Source of the DNA: Vibrio mimicus
GTDB lineage: Bacteria > Pseudomonadota > Gammaproteobacteria > Enterobacterales > Vibrionaceae
NCBI RefSeq assembly: GCF_019048845.1
Contig: NZ_CP077426.1
Span: forward strand, 1,101,501 to 1,165,500
Length of the DNA stretch: 64,000 nucleotides
Direction of reading: 5' to 3'
Each line of letters opens with the position of its first letter. Positions within the stretch are counted from its first letter, which is position 1. The notes beneath the pieces are model-generated. The model did not search any database. It saw nothing but the letters and a program-made list of their open reading frames with translations, and was not told the DNA's origin. Position numbers and translations under genes: made by a program. Below, piece after piece: positions 17,353 through 28,337 of the stretch.

Positions 17353-17979
17353 ATGAGCTACCAAGAAAAAAATGCAATGTCGCCCATATTTGACGCACTC
17401 GTACCTATGGTGGTTGAGCAAACCTCCCGCGGTGAGCGCTCATACGACATCTATTCTCGCTTACTGAAAGAGCGAGTGATTTTCTTAACCGGTCAAGTAG
17501 AAGATCACATGGCAAACCTTGTCGTGGCTCAACTGCTTTTCTTAGAATCTGAAAACCCTGATAAAGATATTTTCCTGTACATCAACTCACCCGGTGGCAG
17601 TGTGACTGCGGGTATGTCGATCTACGACACCATGCAATTCATTAAACCGAATGTGAGCACAGTATGTATGGGGCAAGCCTGTTCAATGGGCGCTTTCTTG
17701 CTTGCTGGTGGTGCACCAGGCAAGCGTTATGTACTGCCGAACTCTCGAGTGATGATTCACCAACCACTGGGTGGATTCCAAGGTCAAGCCTCTGATATTC
17801 AAATTCATGCTCAAGAAATTCTGACCATTAAAAACAAACTGAACCGTTTGTTGGCAGAACATACTGGCCAACCACTTGAAGTGATTGAACGTGATACTGA
17901 TCGTGATAACTTCATGTCGGCAGATCAAGCGGTCGAATATGGTTTGGTGGATGCGGTACTCAAACACCGTGGTGAGTAA
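17353..17979 (+). CDS. clpP: ATP-dependent Clp protease proteolytic subunit
   Basis: 208 residues with the complete serine-protease triad: S111 in [11 protein letters not shown]136 in VMIHQPLGG and D185 in [10 protein letters not shown]. The first 14 or so residues form the propeptide. ClpP assembles as a 14-mer and degrades substrates fed by ClpX (next gene) or ClpA, such as SsrA-tagged proteins. A GGGAAATAAG ribosome region precedes the ATG. The 81 nt before clpX contain a strong hairpin that can tune clpX expression. Confidence 0.97.
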   Translation: MSYQEKNAMSPIFDALVPMVVEQTSRGERSYDIYSRLLKERVIFLTGQVEDHMANLVVAQLLFLESENPDKDIFLYINSPGGSVTAGMSIYDTMQFIKPNVSTVCMGQACSMGAFLLAGGAPGKRYVLPNSRVMIHQPLGGFQGQASDIQIHAQEILTIKNKLNRLLAEHTGQPLEVIERDTDRDNFMSADQAVEYGLVDAVLKHRGE

Positions 17980-17982
17980 GGT

Positions 17983-18009
17983 CTCATAATTGCGTAACGC
18001 AATTATGAG
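17983..18009 (+). other. Hairpin between clpP and clpX
   Basis: CTCATAATTGCG (17983-17994) and its complement (17998-18009) form a perfect 12-bp stem, loop TAA, with only a weak T-poor tail. Likely an attenuator or mRNA-processing hairpin that separates clpP and clpX expression. Confidence 0.6.
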
Positions 18010-18060
18010 CAATTTGATATACACTCAAACCAAAGTGAGTAAAGGCTAAGAGGTTAGCGA

Positions 18061-19341
18061 ATGACAGACAAAAGCAAAGAGGGCGGTAGTAGTAAACTGC
18101 TGTACTGCTCTTTCTGTGGCAAAAGCCAGCACGAAGTTCGCAAATTGATTGCAGGTCCGTCAGTTTATATTTGTGATGAGTGCGTTGATTTATGCAACGA
18201 CATTATTCGCGAAGAGATCAAAGATGTTCTTCCTAAAAAAGAATCAGCGGCATTACCAACGCCAAGAAAGATTCGTGAACATCTTGACGACTATGTAATT
18301 GGTCAGGAACACGCCAAAAAAGTGCTAGCAGTTGCGGTATATAACCACTACAAGCGTTTACGTAATGGTGATACGACTGGTGACGGTGTTGAGCTGGGCA
18401 AAAGTAACATTTTGCTAATTGGTCCAACGGGTAGCGGTAAAACGCTGCTAGCCGAAACTCTAGCCCGTTTTCTGGATGTGCCATTTACCATGGCAGATGC
18501 CACCACACTAACTGAAGCGGGTTATGTGGGTGAAGATGTTGAAAATATCATTCAAAAGCTGCTGCAAAAATGTGATTACGATGTCGCAAAAGCAGAGCGT
18601 GGTATTGTTTACATCGATGAAATTGACAAAATTTCTCGTAAGTCTGAAAACCCATCTATTACTCGAGATGTGTCGGGTGAAGGGGTTCAGCAAGCCTTAC
18701 TGAAATTGATTGAAGGTACCGTTGCTTCTGTTCCTCCGCAGGGGGGGCGTAAGCATCCACAGCAAGAATTCTTGCAAGTGGACACCTCGAAAATTCTGTT
18801 TATCTGTGGTGGTGCGTTTGCAGGCCTAGATAAAGTGATTGAACAGCGTGTGGCAACTGGTACTGGCATTGGCTTTGGTGCAGATGTGCGTTCTAAAGAC
18901 AACAGCAAAACGCTGAGTGAACTATTTACTCAGGTTGAACCTGAAGATTTGGTGAAATACGGTTTGATTCCAGAGTTCATTGGTCGTTTGCCTGTAACGG
19001 CAACGTTAACTGAGCTAGATGAAGCCGCATTAATCCAAATTCTGTGTGAGCCCAAAAATGCTCTTACCAAACAATATGCTGCGTTGTTTGAACTGGAAAA
19101 CGTTGAACTTGAGTTTCGTGAAGATGCGCTGAAAGCGATTGCTGCTAAAGCGATGAAACGTAAAACAGGTGCACGTGGTCTACGTTCTATCCTCGAAGCG
19201 GTTCTACTGGAAACTATGTACGAACTGCCTTCAATGGAAGAAGTGAGCAAAGTGGTGATTGATGAATCTGTAATTAATGATGAGTCATCTCCTTTGCTTA
19301 TCTACAGCGCGAATGAGAGCCAAGCCGCTGGCGCGGAATAA
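18061..19341 (+). CDS. clpX: ClpX unfoldase, ATP-binding subunit of ClpXP
   Basis: 426 residues. The N-terminal zinc-binding domain has C16, C19, C38 and C41 (YCSFCG ... CDECVDLC); the AAA+ module has Walker A GPTGSGKT at 121-128, Walker [12 protein letters not shown], the pore loop GYVGED, the IGF loop for ClpP docking (within [13 protein letters not shown]) and arginine-finger region EFIGRLPV. It unfolds tagged proteins and hands them to ClpP. Co-directional with clpP; ends at a good terminator. Confidence 0.97.
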   Translation: MTDKSKEGGSSKLLYCSFCGKSQHEVRKLIAGPSVYICDECVDLCNDIIREEIKDVLPKKESAALPTPRKIREHLDDYVIGQEHAKKVLAVAVYNHYKRLRNGDTTGDGVELGKSNILLIGPTGSGKTLLAETLARFLDVPFTMADATTLTEAGYVGEDVENIIQKLLQKCDYDVAKAERGIVYIDEIDKISRKSENPSITRDVSGEGVQQALLKLIEGTVASVPPQGGRKHPQQEFLQVDTSKILFICGGAFAGLDKVIEQRVATGTGIGFGADVRSKDNSKTLSELFTQVEPEDLVKYGLIPEFIGRLPVTATLTELDEAALIQILCEPKNALTKQYAALFELENVELEFREDALKAIAAKAMKRKTGARGLRSILEAVLLETMYELPSMEEVSKVVIDESVINDESSPLLIYSANESQAAGAE

Positions 19342-19360
19342 TCTCAACACAAAAATCACG

Positions 19361-19388
19361 AGGAGGTATTCAATACCTCCTTTTTTTT
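19361..19388 (+). terminator. clpX terminator
   Basis: Stem AGGAGGTAT / ATACCTCCT (19361-19369, 19373-19381), loop TCA, followed directly by a run of T to 19388. Confidence 0.92.
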
Positions 19389-19396
19389 ATTCTGTC

Positions 19397-19424
19397 ATTG
19401 AATCCAGTCAGTTAGCCCCCATAT
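19397..19424 (+). promoter_or_regulatory. Heat-shock (sigma-32) promoter of lon
   Basis: ATTGAAT (-35) and CCCCATAT (-10) with 13 nt between match the RpoH consensus CTTGAAA-N11-16-CCCCATnT well. The transcript would start near 19431, about 30 nt before the lon ATG. Confidence 0.85.
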
Positions 19425-19460
19425 ACTGCGTAACAAATGCAAAGCGGAAGAGAGAAAAAT

Positions 19461-21821
19461 ATGAACTTGGAGCGTTCCGAGCGTATCGAGATCCCCGTAC
19501 TACCCCTGCGCGATGTGGTTGTCTATCCACACATGGTCATTCCTCTGTTTGTTGGCCGAGAAAAATCGATCCAGTGTCTTGAAGCGGCGATGGATAACAA
19601 CAAGCAAGTGCTGTTGGTAGCGCAAAAGAAAGCGGAAACCGATGAACCAAAAGTTGCCGATTTATTCGAAGTTGGCACGGTCGCTACTATCTTGCAATTG
19701 CTGAAATTGCCCGATGGCACAGTCAAAGTGTTGGTCGAAGGTCAGCAACGCGCCAAAATTACCCAATTCTATGAAGAAGAGTATTTCTTTGCTGATGCTC
19801 AGTATCTGCTAACCCCAGAGCTAAATGAGCGAGAGCAAGAAGTGGTGGTTCGCAGTGCGATTAACCAGTTTGAAGGCTTTATCAAACTCAATAAAAAAAT
19901 CCCGCCTGAGGTTTTGACCTCTCTTAATGGAATTGATGAAGCTGCTCGCTTAGCCGATACCATCGCAGCGCATATGCCGTTGAAATTGGTCGATAAGCAA
20001 AAAGTGCTCGAGCTGTTGGATGTCACGGAGCGCTTAGAATTCTTAATGGGGCAGATGGAGTCTGAAATCGATCTGCTTCAGGTTGAGAAGCGCATCCGCA
20101 CCCGCGTTAAAAAGCAGATGGAAAAGTCGCAGCGTGAATACTATCTGAACGAACAAATGAAAGCGATTCAGAAAGAATTGGGTGAGATGGACGAAGCGCC
20201 TGATGAGTTTGAAACGCTGAAAAAGAAAATCGAAGACTCGAAGATGCCGAAAGAGGCGCGCGATAAAGCAGAGCAAGAGCTGCATAAGCTGAAAATGATG
20301 TCGCCGATGTCAGCTGAAGCAACGGTAGTGCGCAGTTACATTGATTGGATGGTCAACGTTCCGTGGACTAAGCGCAGCAAAGTGAAAAAAGATCTCTCTA
20401 AAGCAGAAGAGATCCTCAATGCTGACCACTACGGCTTAGAGCGGGTCAAAGAGCGTATTTTGGAATATCTCGCCGTGCAAAGTCGCATCAATAAGCTCAA
20501 AGGTCCAATCCTATGCTTAGTAGGGCCTCCTGGTGTAGGTAAAACCTCGCTGGGTCGCTCGATTGCTGCAGCAACTGGACGCCAATACGTGCGTATGGCA
20601 CTGGGTGGGGTGCGTGATGAAGCGGAAATTCGTGGCCACCGTCGTACCTATATCGGTTCAATGCCGGGCAAACTTATCCAGAAAATGGCTAAAGTTGGCG
20701 TGAAAAACCCACTGTTTTTGCTCGATGAGATCGACAAGATGTCATCTGACATGCGTGGTGATCCAGCTTCTGCATTGCTAGAGGTACTTGACCCTGAGCA
20801 AAACAACTCGTTCAACGACCACTACCTGGAAGTGGATTACGATCTGTCAGATGTGATGTTCGTTGCAACCTCAAACTCGATGAACATTCCGGGTCCATTA
20901 CTAGATCGTATGGAAGTGATTCGTTTATCAGGGTACACCGAAGATGAAAAACTCAATATTGCCAAAGACCATCTGGTCAGTAAGCAAGTTGAGCGTAATG
21001 GCCTCAAACCAAGCGAGATCGTGATCGAAGATTCTGCGATTATCGGCATCATTCGTTACTACACGCGTGAAGCGGGTGTGCGTGGCCTTGAGCGCGAAAT
21101 CTCAAAGATTTGCCGCAAAGCTGTGAAGAAAATTCTGCTCGATAAGAGCGTGAAAACGGTTGTGGTGAACCAACAAAACTTGAAAGAGTTTTTAGGTGTA
21201 CAGCGTTTTGACTACGGCAAAGCCGAAGAAAGCAACCGTATTGGTCAAGTTAATGGCCTAGCATGGACGGAAGTCGGTGGTGATTTGCTGACTATTGAAA
21301 CCCAATCAATGCCGGGTAAAGGCAAATTGACTCAAACCGGTTCGCTCGGTGATGTGATGCAAGAGTCGATTCAAGCGGCGATGACTGTGGTGCGTTCTCG
21401 TGCGGAAAAATTGGGTATTACCCCTGATTTCTACGAGAAAAAAGATATCCATGTCCACGTGCCTGAAGGTGCCACACCAAAGGATGGTCCGAGCGCAGGT
21501 ATCGCTATGTGTACGGCATTGGTTTCTAGCTTGACGGGTAACCCTGTGAAAGCAGAAGTAGCCATGACAGGTGAAATTACACTGCGTGGTGAAGTGCTAC
21601 CTATCGGTGGATTGAAAGAGAAGCTGCTAGCAGCACACCGCGGTGGTATCAAAACTGTATTGATCCCGAAAGATAACGAGCGTGATTTGGAAGAGATCCC
21701 AGAGAATGTGATCGCGGACCTGCAAGTTCTTCCAGTGCAGTGGATTGACGAGGTTCTCAAAGTTGCACTAGAGCAAGACCCGACAGGGGTTAGCTTTGAG
21801 AGCAAAAAGAGTGATGCGTAG
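19461..21821 (+). CDS. lon: ATP-dependent protease Lon
   Basis: 786 residues from [19 protein letters not shown] chose this ATG, not the one at 19437, because it has an AAGAGAG ribosome site and agrees with E. coli Lon. Domains: N-terminal LAN about 10-200, coiled coil about 210-300, AAA+ with Walker A GPPGVGKT at about 355-362 and Walker B FLLDEIDK, and the peptidase with the Ser-Lys dyad, S678 in DGPSAGIAM and K721 in GGLKEKLLA. It degrades misfolded and regulatory proteins in the cytoplasm. A sigma-32 promoter lies ahead of it, so it is heat-induced apart from clpPX. Confidence 0.97.
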   Translation: MNLERSERIEIPVLPLRDVVVYPHMVIPLFVGREKSIQCLEAAMDNNKQVLLVAQKKAETDEPKVADLFEVGTVATILQLLKLPDGTVKVLVEGQQRAKITQFYEEEYFFADAQYLLTPELNEREQEVVVRSAINQFEGFIKLNKKIPPEVLTSLNGIDEAARLADTIAAHMPLKLVDKQKVLELLDVTERLEFLMGQMESEIDLLQVEKRIRTRVKKQMEKSQREYYLNEQMKAIQKELGEMDEAPDEFETLKKKIEDSKMPKEARDKAEQELHKLKMMSPMSAEATVVRSYIDWMVNVPWTKRSKVKKDLSKAEEILNADHYGLERVKERILEYLAVQSRINKLKGPILCLVGPPGVGKTSLGRSIAAATGRQYVRMALGGVRDEAEIRGHRRTYIGSMPGKLIQKMAKVGVKNPLFLLDEIDKMSSDMRGDPASALLEVLDPEQNNSFNDHYLEVDYDLSDVMFVATSNSMNIPGPLLDRMEVIRLSGYTEDEKLNIAKDHLVSKQVERNGLKPSEIVIEDSAIIGIIRYYTREAGVRGLEREISKICRKAVKKILLDKSVKTVVVNQQNLKEFLGVQRFDYGKAEESNRIGQVNGLAWTEVGGDLLTIETQSMPGKGKLTQTGSLGDVMQESIQAAMTVVRSRAEKLGITPDFYEKKDIHVHVPEGATPKDGPSAGIAMCTALVSSLTGNPVKAEVAMTGEITLRGEVLPIGGLKEKLLAAHRGGIKTVLIPKDNERDLEEIPENVIADLQVLPVQWIDEVLKVALEQDPTGVSFESKKSDA

Positions 21822-21840
21822 CAAAAATAAGTAAATCTTT

Positions 21841-21879
21841 ACGCTGATAGGCTTAAAAAGGCTTGTCAGCGTTTTTTTT
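21841..21879 (+). terminator. lon terminator
   Basis: Imperfect stem between ACGCTGATAGGCTT (from 21841) and the facing GGCTTGTCAGCGT, followed by eight T ending at 21879. Confidence 0.85.
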
Positions 21880-22004
21880 GGAAGCTAACGTTACTCTCAA
21901 TAGCTTGTAGCCCTGATGCAACAAGGCTTTAGGCTAGTTTTAAACTTTAATGGAACGAAATCGGCACCGATAAAATAATAAAGGGTGACCAAAGGGGAAT
22001 CACA

Positions 22005-22277
22005 GTGAATAAGACACAACTAGTAGAACAAATTGCAGCGAACGCAGATATCTCTAAAGCCTCTGCAGGTCGCGCTCTTGACGCATTCATCGAAGCAGTG
22101 AGCGGTACACTACAATCTGGTGACCAAGTGGCACTGGTTGGTTTTGGTACGTTCAGCGTGCGTACTCGTGCTGCGCGTACAGGCCGTAACCCAAAAACTG
22201 GCGAAGAGATCAAAATTGCTGAAGCAAAAGTACCATCATTCAAAGCGGGTAAAGCGCTGAAAGACGCTTGCAACTAA
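22005..22277 (+). CDS. hupB: Nucleoid protein HU-beta
   Basis: 90 residues of the bacterial HU family, GTG start with AAAGGGGA ribosome site 6 nt upstream. The DNA-binding beta arm is visible as [12 protein letters not shown] (about 58-69), with the conserved Pro in RNPKTG that intercalates DNA, after the [13 protein letters not shown] strand. HU bends and compacts DNA without strong sequence preference. It follows lon as in E. coli; here it has its own gap of 183 nt and a terminator behind it. Confidence 0.97.
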
Positions 22278-22331
22278 TTTGAATGAAGATTTTGCGCTTT
22301 TCTGCAAAATAAATTCGAACCTTTTGAAATT

Positions 22332-22362
22332 ATGCGCATCCTACTGATGCGCATTTCTTTTT
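22332..22362 (+). terminator. hupB terminator
   Basis: Stem ATGCGCATC / GATGCGCAT (22332-22340, 22346-22354), loop CTACT, then a T-rich tail. Confidence 0.85.
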
Positions 22363-22429
22363 CTGATATTATCGCGCCATTCATTTTGGGCTTACGTGCC
22401 TGATATCAAACCCGGAGAGTAGTAGCACT

Positions 22430-24289
22430 ATGATGGATCGATTACGCGAAGGCGTGAACAGCATCGCGGTTAAAATTATCCTTGGATTAATCATCCTATC
22501 TTTCATTTTTGCTGGTGTAGGTAACTACCTGATCAGTGGTGGTAATAACGCAGCCGCCAAAGTGGGGAACGCGGAAATCAGCCGTGGTGACTTTGAGCAA
22601 GCATACCAAAACGAACGCAATCGCATGCAATCTCAACTTGGTGATTATTTCTCCAACTTACTGGCCGATCCGACGTATGTCGCCTCTTTCCGTAAGTCAG
22701 TATTGGATCGCATGATCAATGATTTGCTATTGGAACAGCATGCTGCATCATTAGGTCTACGTGTTAGCGATGAACAGGTACGCCAAATGATTCTGGAAAT
22801 GCCTCAATTCCAATCTCAGGGCACATTTGATCAAGAACTGTATCAAGCTGCTTTGCGTCGAGCTGGCTTTACGCCAGACATGTTTGCGGAATACTTACGT
22901 AAAGATTTAGTTCGTAATCAATTGATGAGTGCACTGCAAGGTAGTGAATTCAGTCTGCCAGGTGAAGTAAACCTACAGGATCAATTAATTTCTCAAACGC
23001 GAGATATCCGTACCATCACATTATCGTTGGCTGATTTTGCGAAAAAAGTGACGCTCAGCGATGAAGACATTGAACAGTACTACAAAGCAAATACTGAGCG
23101 TTTTACTCGTCCTGAGCAGATGAAAGTCTCCTATGTTGAGCTGTCTGCTGATGCGCTGAAAGCACAGATTGTTATTGATGATCAAGCAGCTCAAGAGTAT
23201 TACCAAGAGCATCTAGATAAATATTCAAGTGCTGAGCAGCGTAAAGTAAGTCATATCCTAATTGAGGGGGATGATGAACAAAAAGCGCAAGCGATCTTGG
23301 ATGAGCTGAATGCAGGTAGTGATTTCAGTACGCTAGCAAAAGAAAAATCGCAAGATGTCGGTAGTGCACAAGAGGGCGGGTCATTAGGTTGGATTGAGCG
23401 TGATACGATGGATCCTGCTTTTGAAGCTGCTGCTTATGCTCTGACTGAAAAAGGTCAAATTTCAGGTCTAGTGAAGTCTGATTTTGGTTACCACATTATC
23501 CGTTTGGACGATGTAAAAGCACCTGTTGTTAAGCCTTATACAGAGGTTGCACAAGCGATCAAACAGGAACTTGTTGATCAACAAGCATTAGATGCTTTTT
23601 ATACCAAGCAAAGTGAGCTTGAAAAACTGGCTTTCGAGCACTCAGACTCTTTAGATGAAGCAGCAAAAGCCATTTCAACTCAGGTTGAGCACACTGACTT
23701 TATTTCGGCAGAACAAGCGCCTGATTTGTTAGCCAATCCGGCTGTATTGCAAGCGCTGAAATCGCCAGAAGTGAAAGAAGACGGTCTCAACTCAGAGGTT
23801 ATTGAAGTTGCACCTGAGCATGTGGTTGTTGTGCGCGTTGAAGAATCACGTCCAGAAACAGTATTGCCTCTAGCTGATGTCAAATCTCAAGTGGTTGAGC
23901 AACTTTCACGTATGAAAGGTGAGCAGCAAGCACTTGAGTTGGGCAACAAAATCGTAGCAGCTCTCAAAACTGGCAATTCAGATGTACTTGCCGAAAATGG
24001 TGTTGCATTCGGTGAAGTGCAAATGATTGACCGTAGCTCGCCTCTAGCGAATACCGTTTACTCGATGGTTAAGCCACAAGATGATGCGAAAGGCTACGCT
24101 CAAGCGAAAGACTTTGATGGCAATGTAGTGGTGATTGAACTCAACAAAGTTGAGTCAAAAGTTACTCCGGCCTACCACGAGCAAATTGCTACGCAACTAT
24201 CACGTATTGGTTCACAGCAAGACTTGGCTGGTGTGATCAGCGTATTACGTCAGAACACCGATATTGAGTATCACATTGCGACTGAATAA
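22430..24289 (+). CDS. ppiD: PpiD periplasmic folding chaperone
   Basis: 619 residues: short cytoplasmic start, one membrane anchor about 16-35, SurA-like N-terminal helical domain, a parvulin (rotamase) domain about 265-360 with RKVSHILIEG, EGGSLGWIERDTMDPAFE and FGYHIIRLDD, and a C-terminal helical region. PpiD sits at the SecYEG translocon and helps outer-membrane and periplasmic proteins fold after translocation; the parvulin domain of E. coli PpiD has little isomerase activity. Two ATGs lie next to each other; 22430 has the better distance to GGAG. Same place as in E. coli, behind hupB. Confidence 0.95.
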   Translation: MMDRLREGVNSIAVKIILGLIILSFIFAGVGNYLISGGNNAAAKVGNAEISRGDFEQAYQNERNRMQSQLGDYFSNLLADPTYVASFRKSVLDRMINDLLLEQHAASLGLRVSDEQVRQMILEMPQFQSQGTFDQELYQAALRRAGFTPDMFAEYLRKDLVRNQLMSALQGSEFSLPGEVNLQDQLISQTRDIRTITLSLADFAKKVTLSDEDIEQYYKANTERFTRPEQMKVSYVELSADALKAQIVIDDQAAQEYYQEHLDKYSSAEQRKVSHILIEGDDEQKAQAILDELNAGSDFSTLAKEKSQDVGSAQEGGSLGWIERDTMDPAFEAAAYALTEKGQISGLVKSDFGYHIIRLDDVKAPVVKPYTEVAQAIKQELVDQQALDAFYTKQSELEKLAFEHSDSLDEAAKAISTQVEHTDFISAEQAPDLLANPAVLQALKSPEVKEDGLNSEVIEVAPEHVVVVRVEESRPETVLPLADVKSQVVEQLSRMKGEQQALELGNKIVAALKTGNSDVLAENGVAFGEVQMIDRSSPLANTVYSMVKPQDDAKGYAQAKDFDGNVVVIELNKVESKVTPAYHEQIATQLSRIGSQQDLAGVISVLRQNTDIEYHIATE

Positions 24290-24320
24290 TCATTCATCGT
24301 GTAATTGATATGTTTAAAGA

Positions 24321-24350
24321 AACGGGCTACAGCAGTAGCCCGTTCTATTT
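24321..24350 (+). terminator. ppiD terminator
   Basis: Perfect 10-bp stem AACGGGCTAC / GTAGCCCGTT (24321-24330, 24335-24344), loop AGCA, tail CTATTT. Confidence 0.85.
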
Positions 24351-24413
24351 ATGCTATGTTCATATTTGCGACCTAATCACACGGAATATGATAGGTACTC
24401 AAAAACAAATTGA

Positions 24414-24734
<321 letters not shown>

Positions 24735-24755
24735 AAACAGGTATAACTGAATAAG

Positions 24756-24785
24756 ATAACCCGGTTGATGCCGGGTTATTTTTTT
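24756..24785 (+). terminator. comEA terminator
   Basis: Stem ATAACCCGG / CCGGGTTAT (24756-24764, 24771-24779), loop TTGATG, then T-run. Confidence 0.92.
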
Positions 24786-24911
24786 ACTGTACCAGTATTT
24801 TTTTGTTAATCAGGACTCTTACCTAGCACCTAAGCGCCTTTACACTTATAATTCTTCGCCGAAAATGCGGACGTACCATCGGCCGCCTAAAACTAGAAAG
24901 TGGAGAAATAC

Positions 24912-25589
24912 ATGTCCTCTCATACGCCAGTTGTTACTGTTGATGGGCCGAGCGGTGCAGGTAAAGGCACTCTATGCATGTTGTTGGCTGAAAAGCTCGG
25001 TTTTCAACTGTTAGACTCCGGTGCGATTTATCGTGTATTAGCTTTAGCTGCTATCCATCATGGAGTCGATCTTGATTCTGAAGAGGCATTGGTTCCTCTT
25101 GCAACGCATCTTGATGTGCAGTTCATTGCCGAAGGTGACTTAGTGAAAGTCATTCTCGAAGGCGAAGATGTCTCTCGCGAATTACGCAAAGAAGAAACCG
25201 GTATGGCTGCCTCAAAAGTCGCGGCGCTACCTCGAGTTCGTGAAGCATTGCTACGCCGCCAACGTGCTTTTGCTAATGGGATTGGTTTAGTTGCTGATGG
25301 TCGTGATATGGGCACTGTGGTTTTTCCAGCCGCAGAAGCCAAAATTTTCCTTGATGCAAGTGCGGAAGAAAGAGCCCGTAGACGCTTCAAGCAGTTGCAA
25401 CTGAAGGGGCTTGATGTTAAATTTGACGCCCTTTTAAGCGAAATTCAGGAAAGAGACGATCGCGACAGAAATCGTGCTGTTGCTCCTTTGCGTCCTGCTG
25501 AAAACGCATTAGTGCTTGATTCAACCTCATTGACTATCGATGAAGTGGTAGAACAAGCGCTACAATATATTGAATCTAAACTGGTGTGA
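24912..25589 (+). CDS. cmk: Cytidylate kinase
   Basis: 225 residues, CMP/dCMP kinase that makes CDP for nucleotide recycling. P-loop [12 protein letters not shown] (about 10-21), the [14 protein letters not shown] substrate region, [13 protein letters not shown] and the lid [11 protein letters not shown] chose ATG 24912, 6 nt behind a GGAG site and matching E. coli Cmk; a GTG at 24900 would add four residues. As in E. coli it precedes rpsA and may carry rpsA promoters within its end. Confidence 0.96.
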   Translation: MSSHTPVVTVDGPSGAGKGTLCMLLAEKLGFQLLDSGAIYRVLALAAIHHGVDLDSEEALVPLATHLDVQFIAEGDLVKVILEGEDVSRELRKEETGMAASKVAALPRVREALLRRQRAFANGIGLVADGRDMGTVVFPAAEAKIFLDASAEERARRRFKQLQLKGLDVKFDALLSEIQERDDRDRNRAVAPLRPAENALVLDSTSLTIDEVVEQALQYIESKLV

Positions 25590-25697
25590 GTGAATCACGC
25601 TAAGTAAGAGCGTCGGTCGCAAGGATGATGACTGGCGAATTTAATAACCCCATGTGGTAGGACACCCGTGGCCGTTTACTTATTGAAGATTAAATAA
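25590..25697 (+). promoter_or_regulatory. rpsA leader, probably S1-autoregulated
   Basis: The 108 nt between cmk and rpsA end in GAAGATTAAATAAATG, which lacks a strong Shine-Dalgarno. In gammaproteobacteria the rpsA start region folds into hairpins and uses a weak GAAG site, allowing repression by free S1. The same weak site and position are seen here; I did not model the fold. Confidence 0.6.
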
Positions 25698-27368
25698 ATG
25701 ACTGAATCTTTTGCTCAACTCTTTGAAGAGTTTCTGAACGAGACCCAATTCCAACAAGGTACTATCGTTAAAGGTACTGTAGTAGCAATAGAGAACGGCT
25801 ACGTTCTTGTTGATGCTGGTCTGAAGTCTGAGTCTGCTATCCCTGCTGAACAATTCAAGAACGCTGCTGGCGAACTAGAAGTTCAAGTTGGTTCTCAAGT
25901 AGACGTAGCTCTGGACGCGGTTGAAGATGGTTTCGGCGAAACTCAACTTTCTCGTGAGAAAGCGAAGCGCCATGAAGCTTGGATCGTACTTGAAAAAGCT
26001 TACGAAGAAGCTGCAACTGTTATCGGTATCATTAACGGTAAAGTTAAAGGTGGTTTCACTGTTGAACTGAATGGTATCCGTGCGTTCCTGCCAGGTTCTC
26101 TGGTTGACGTGCGTCCAATCCGTGACACTGCTCACCTAGAAAACAAAGAGCTAGAGTTCAAAGTTATCAAGCTAGACCAGAAGCGTAATAACGTTGTTGT
26201 TTCTCGTCGTGCAGTAATCGAATCTGAAAGCAGCGTAGAGCGTGATGAACTGCTTGAAACTCTGCAAGAAGGTACTGAAGTTAAAGGTATCGTTAAGAAC
26301 CTTACTGACTACGGTGCATTCGTTGATCTGGGCGGCGTTGACGGTCTGCTACACATCACTGACATGGCTTGGAAACGCGTTAAGCATCCATCAGAAATCG
26401 TTAACGTTGGTGACGAGATCCTAGTTAAAGTACTGAAGTTCGATCGTGATCGTACTCGCGTATCTCTAGGTCTGAAACAGCTAGGCGAAGATCCATGGGT
26501 AGCAATCGCTAAGCGTTACCCAGAAGGTCACAAACTGTCTGGCCGTGTAACTAACCTGACTGACTACGGCTGCTTCGTTGAAATCGAAGAAGGCGTTGAA
26601 GGCCTGGTACACGTTTCTGAAATGGACTGGACTAACAAGAACATCCACCCATCTAAAGTTGTTAATGTTGGCGACGAAGTTGAGGTTATGGTTCTGGATA
26701 TCGACGAAGAGCGTCGTCGTATCTCTCTAGGCCTGAAACAGTGTAAAGCTAACCCATGGCAATCATTCGCTGAAGCGCAAGCTAAAGGCGACAAAGTAAC
26801 TGGTAAGATCAAGTCTATCACTGACTTTGGTATCTTCATCGGTCTAGAAGGCGGTATCGATGGTCTGGTTCACCTGTCTGACATCTCTTGGAACGTACCA
26901 GGAGAAGAAGCAGTACGTGAATTCAAGAAAGGCGATGAAATCTCTGCAGTAGTTCTAGCAGTAGACGCTGAGCGTGAGCGCATTTCACTGGGCATCAAGC
27001 AAATGGAAAACGATCCATTCAACGCTTATGTATCAGACAACAAGAAGGGTGCTCTGGTTAACGGTACTGTAACTGCAGTTGATGCGAAAGGCGCAGCCAT
27101 CGAGCTGGAAGACGGCGTTGAAGGTTACATCCGCGCTTCTGAAGTATCACGTGATCGTATCGAAGATGCATCACTGATCCTGAGCGTTGGTGACAAAGTT
27201 GAAGCGAAATTTACTGGTGTTGACCGTAAAAACCGCGTAATCAACCTGTCTATCAAAGCAAAAGACGAAGCTGAAGAGCAAGAAGTAATGGCAACTCTGA
27301 ACAAGCAAGACGAAGCTGCGTTCGGTAATGCTATGGCTGACGCTTTCAAAGCAGCGAAAGGCGAATAA
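25698..27368 (+). CDS. rpsA: 30S ribosomal protein S1
   Basis: 556 residues with six S1 (OB-fold) repeats, for example [80 protein letters not shown] and [20 protein letters not shown]. The first two repeats bind the ribosome, the others mRNA, unfolding structured initiation sites. Heavy codon bias fits high expression. Length equals E. coli S1 (557). Its translation start lacks a clear ribosome site, in line with self-repression. Confidence 0.97.
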   Translation: MTESFAQLFEEFLNETQFQQGTIVKGTVVAIENGYVLVDAGLKSESAIPAEQFKNAAGELEVQVGSQVDVALDAVEDGFGETQLSREKAKRHEAWIVLEKAYEEAATVIGIINGKVKGGFTVELNGIRAFLPGSLVDVRPIRDTAHLENKELEFKVIKLDQKRNNVVVSRRAVIESESSVERDELLETLQEGTEVKGIVKNLTDYGAFVDLGGVDGLLHITDMAWKRVKHPSEIVNVGDEILVKVLKFDRDRTRVSLGLKQLGEDPWVAIAKRYPEGHKLSGRVTNLTDYGCFVEIEEGVEGLVHVSEMDWTNKNIHPSKVVNVGDEVEVMVLDIDEERRRISLGLKQCKANPWQSFAEAQAKGDKVTGKIKSITDFGIFIGLEGGIDGLVHLSDISWNVPGEEAVREFKKGDEISAVVLAVDAERERISLGIKQMENDPFNAYVSDNKKGALVNGTVTAVDAKGAAIELEDGVEGYIRASEVSRDRIEDASLILSVGDKVEAKFTGVDRKNRVINLSIKAKDEAEEQEVMATLNKQDEAAFGNAMADAFKAAKGE

Positions 27369-27388
27369 TAGCTAAACGCTAAAAGATA

Positions 27389-27413
27389 AAAGGAGCCGCA
27401 AGGCTCCTTTTTT
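27389..27413 (+). terminator. rpsA terminator
   Basis: Stem AAAGGAGCC / GGCTCCTTT (27389-27397, 27402-27410), loop GCAA, then T-run. Confidence 0.92.
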
Positions 27414-27620
27414 GTCTTTGTAATCTCATGATCGTTACCTAAGATTGAACTGGAAAAGTTGCGGAAATGCTGCAGAGCGTTCACTCTTATAAGTAGCACT
27501 AGAAACCAAATGTAAGATCTCGCTCAACGTCGAGTTCTTTTTCTACAATGTAAATCAAGTGTTTGTTGGAATTGATATTACTGACTATAATTAGGCAGTA
27601 AAAACTCGAAGAGGGAAACT

Positions 27621-27899
27621 ATGACTAAGTCCGAACTGATTGAAAGACTCTGTGCTGAACAAACACATTTGTCTGCAAAAGAGATCGAAGATGCGGTAAA
27701 AAATATCCTAGAGCATATGGCCTCTACGCTAGAAGCGGGTGAGCGCATCGAGATTCGTGGTTTCGGTAGCTTCTCCTTACACTATCGTGAGCCTCGCGTA
27801 GGACGCAATCCTAAAACTGGTGATAAGGTTGAGTTGGAAGGTAAATATGTTCCACACTTTAAGCCAGGTAAAGAACTGCGCGAGCGCGTCAACTTGTAA
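27621..27899 (+). CDS. ihfB: Integration host factor beta subunit
   Basis: 92 residues of the HU/IHF family with IHF-beta features: [10 protein letters not shown] start, [20 protein letters not shown] with the DNA-inserting Pro in RNPKTG, and C-terminal [12 protein letters not shown]. With IHF-alpha (outside this window) it bends DNA sharply at specific sites and often helps sigma-54 activators, which may matter for the dctP promoter. GAGGGAAA ribosome site ahead; own terminator behind. Confidence 0.97.
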   Translation: MTKSELIERLCAEQTHLSAKEIEDAVKNILEHMASTLEAGERIEIRGFGSFSLHYREPRVGRNPKTGDKVELEGKYVPHFKPGKELRERVNL

Positions 27900-27928
27900 T
27901 AGGTAGTTGAGTAAAGTTTGTTCATGCG

Positions 27929-27960
27929 AGCGGCATACTGTTTTGGTGTGCCGCTTTTTT
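27929..27960 (+). terminator. ihfB terminator
   Basis: Stem AGCGGCA / TGCCGCT (27929-27935, 27949-27955) with a partly paired inner loop, then T-run to 27960. Confidence 0.88.
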
Positions 27961-28043
27961 ATGTAACCGTTGCTATTAGCCGTGGTTTGTCTCGCTATTT
28001 TCCTGCATAATCTGTGTGCCAATTTATGAAAAGGTAATGACTT

Positions 28044-28325
28044 ATGAAAATTATAAAGATAGTCGCCGTACTCGCTCTTTTCTTAATCGCATTAGCATTA
28101 GGCTCCCAAAATCAATCGGTGGTGGCTTTTAATTATTTATTAGCACAAGGTGAGTTTCATCTCTCAACATTACTCGGAAGCGTTTTTGTCATTGGGTTTG
28201 CTTGTGCGAGCATTCTTTTCGGAGGACTGCATCTCAAATCAAAATTGAAAATCCGAAAACTGACCAAACAGCTCAAAGTAGCAAATCAGCAGTCAACTCC
28301 AGAAACTAAAGTACATTCAGGATAA
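28044..28325 (+). CDS. lapA: LapA membrane protein (lipopolysaccharide assembly)
   Basis: 93 residues with two membrane helices (about 4-22 and 42-64) and a basic cytoplasmic tail KLKIRKLTKQLK, the LapA (YciS) pattern with the Q-N-x-x-V-x-F motif (SQNQSVVAFNYL) typical of the domain. It works with LapB in the inner membrane in the regulated turnover of LpxC that sets the lipopolysaccharide level. lapB starts 12 nt after its stop, so the two form an operon. Confidence 0.92.
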   Translation: MKIIKIVAVLALFLIALALGSQNQSVVAFNYLLAQGEFHLSTLLGSVFVIGFACASILFGGLHLKSKLKIRKLTKQLKVANQQSTPETKVHSG

Positions 28326-28337
28326 GGCTGCTTTTCG

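Noticed and set aside
24366..24382. CRP-S-like site before comEA (TGCGA ... TCACA)
   Set aside because: The half sites are 5 nt apart rather than 6, so the centre does not fit CRP; kept only as a possible lead for competence control.
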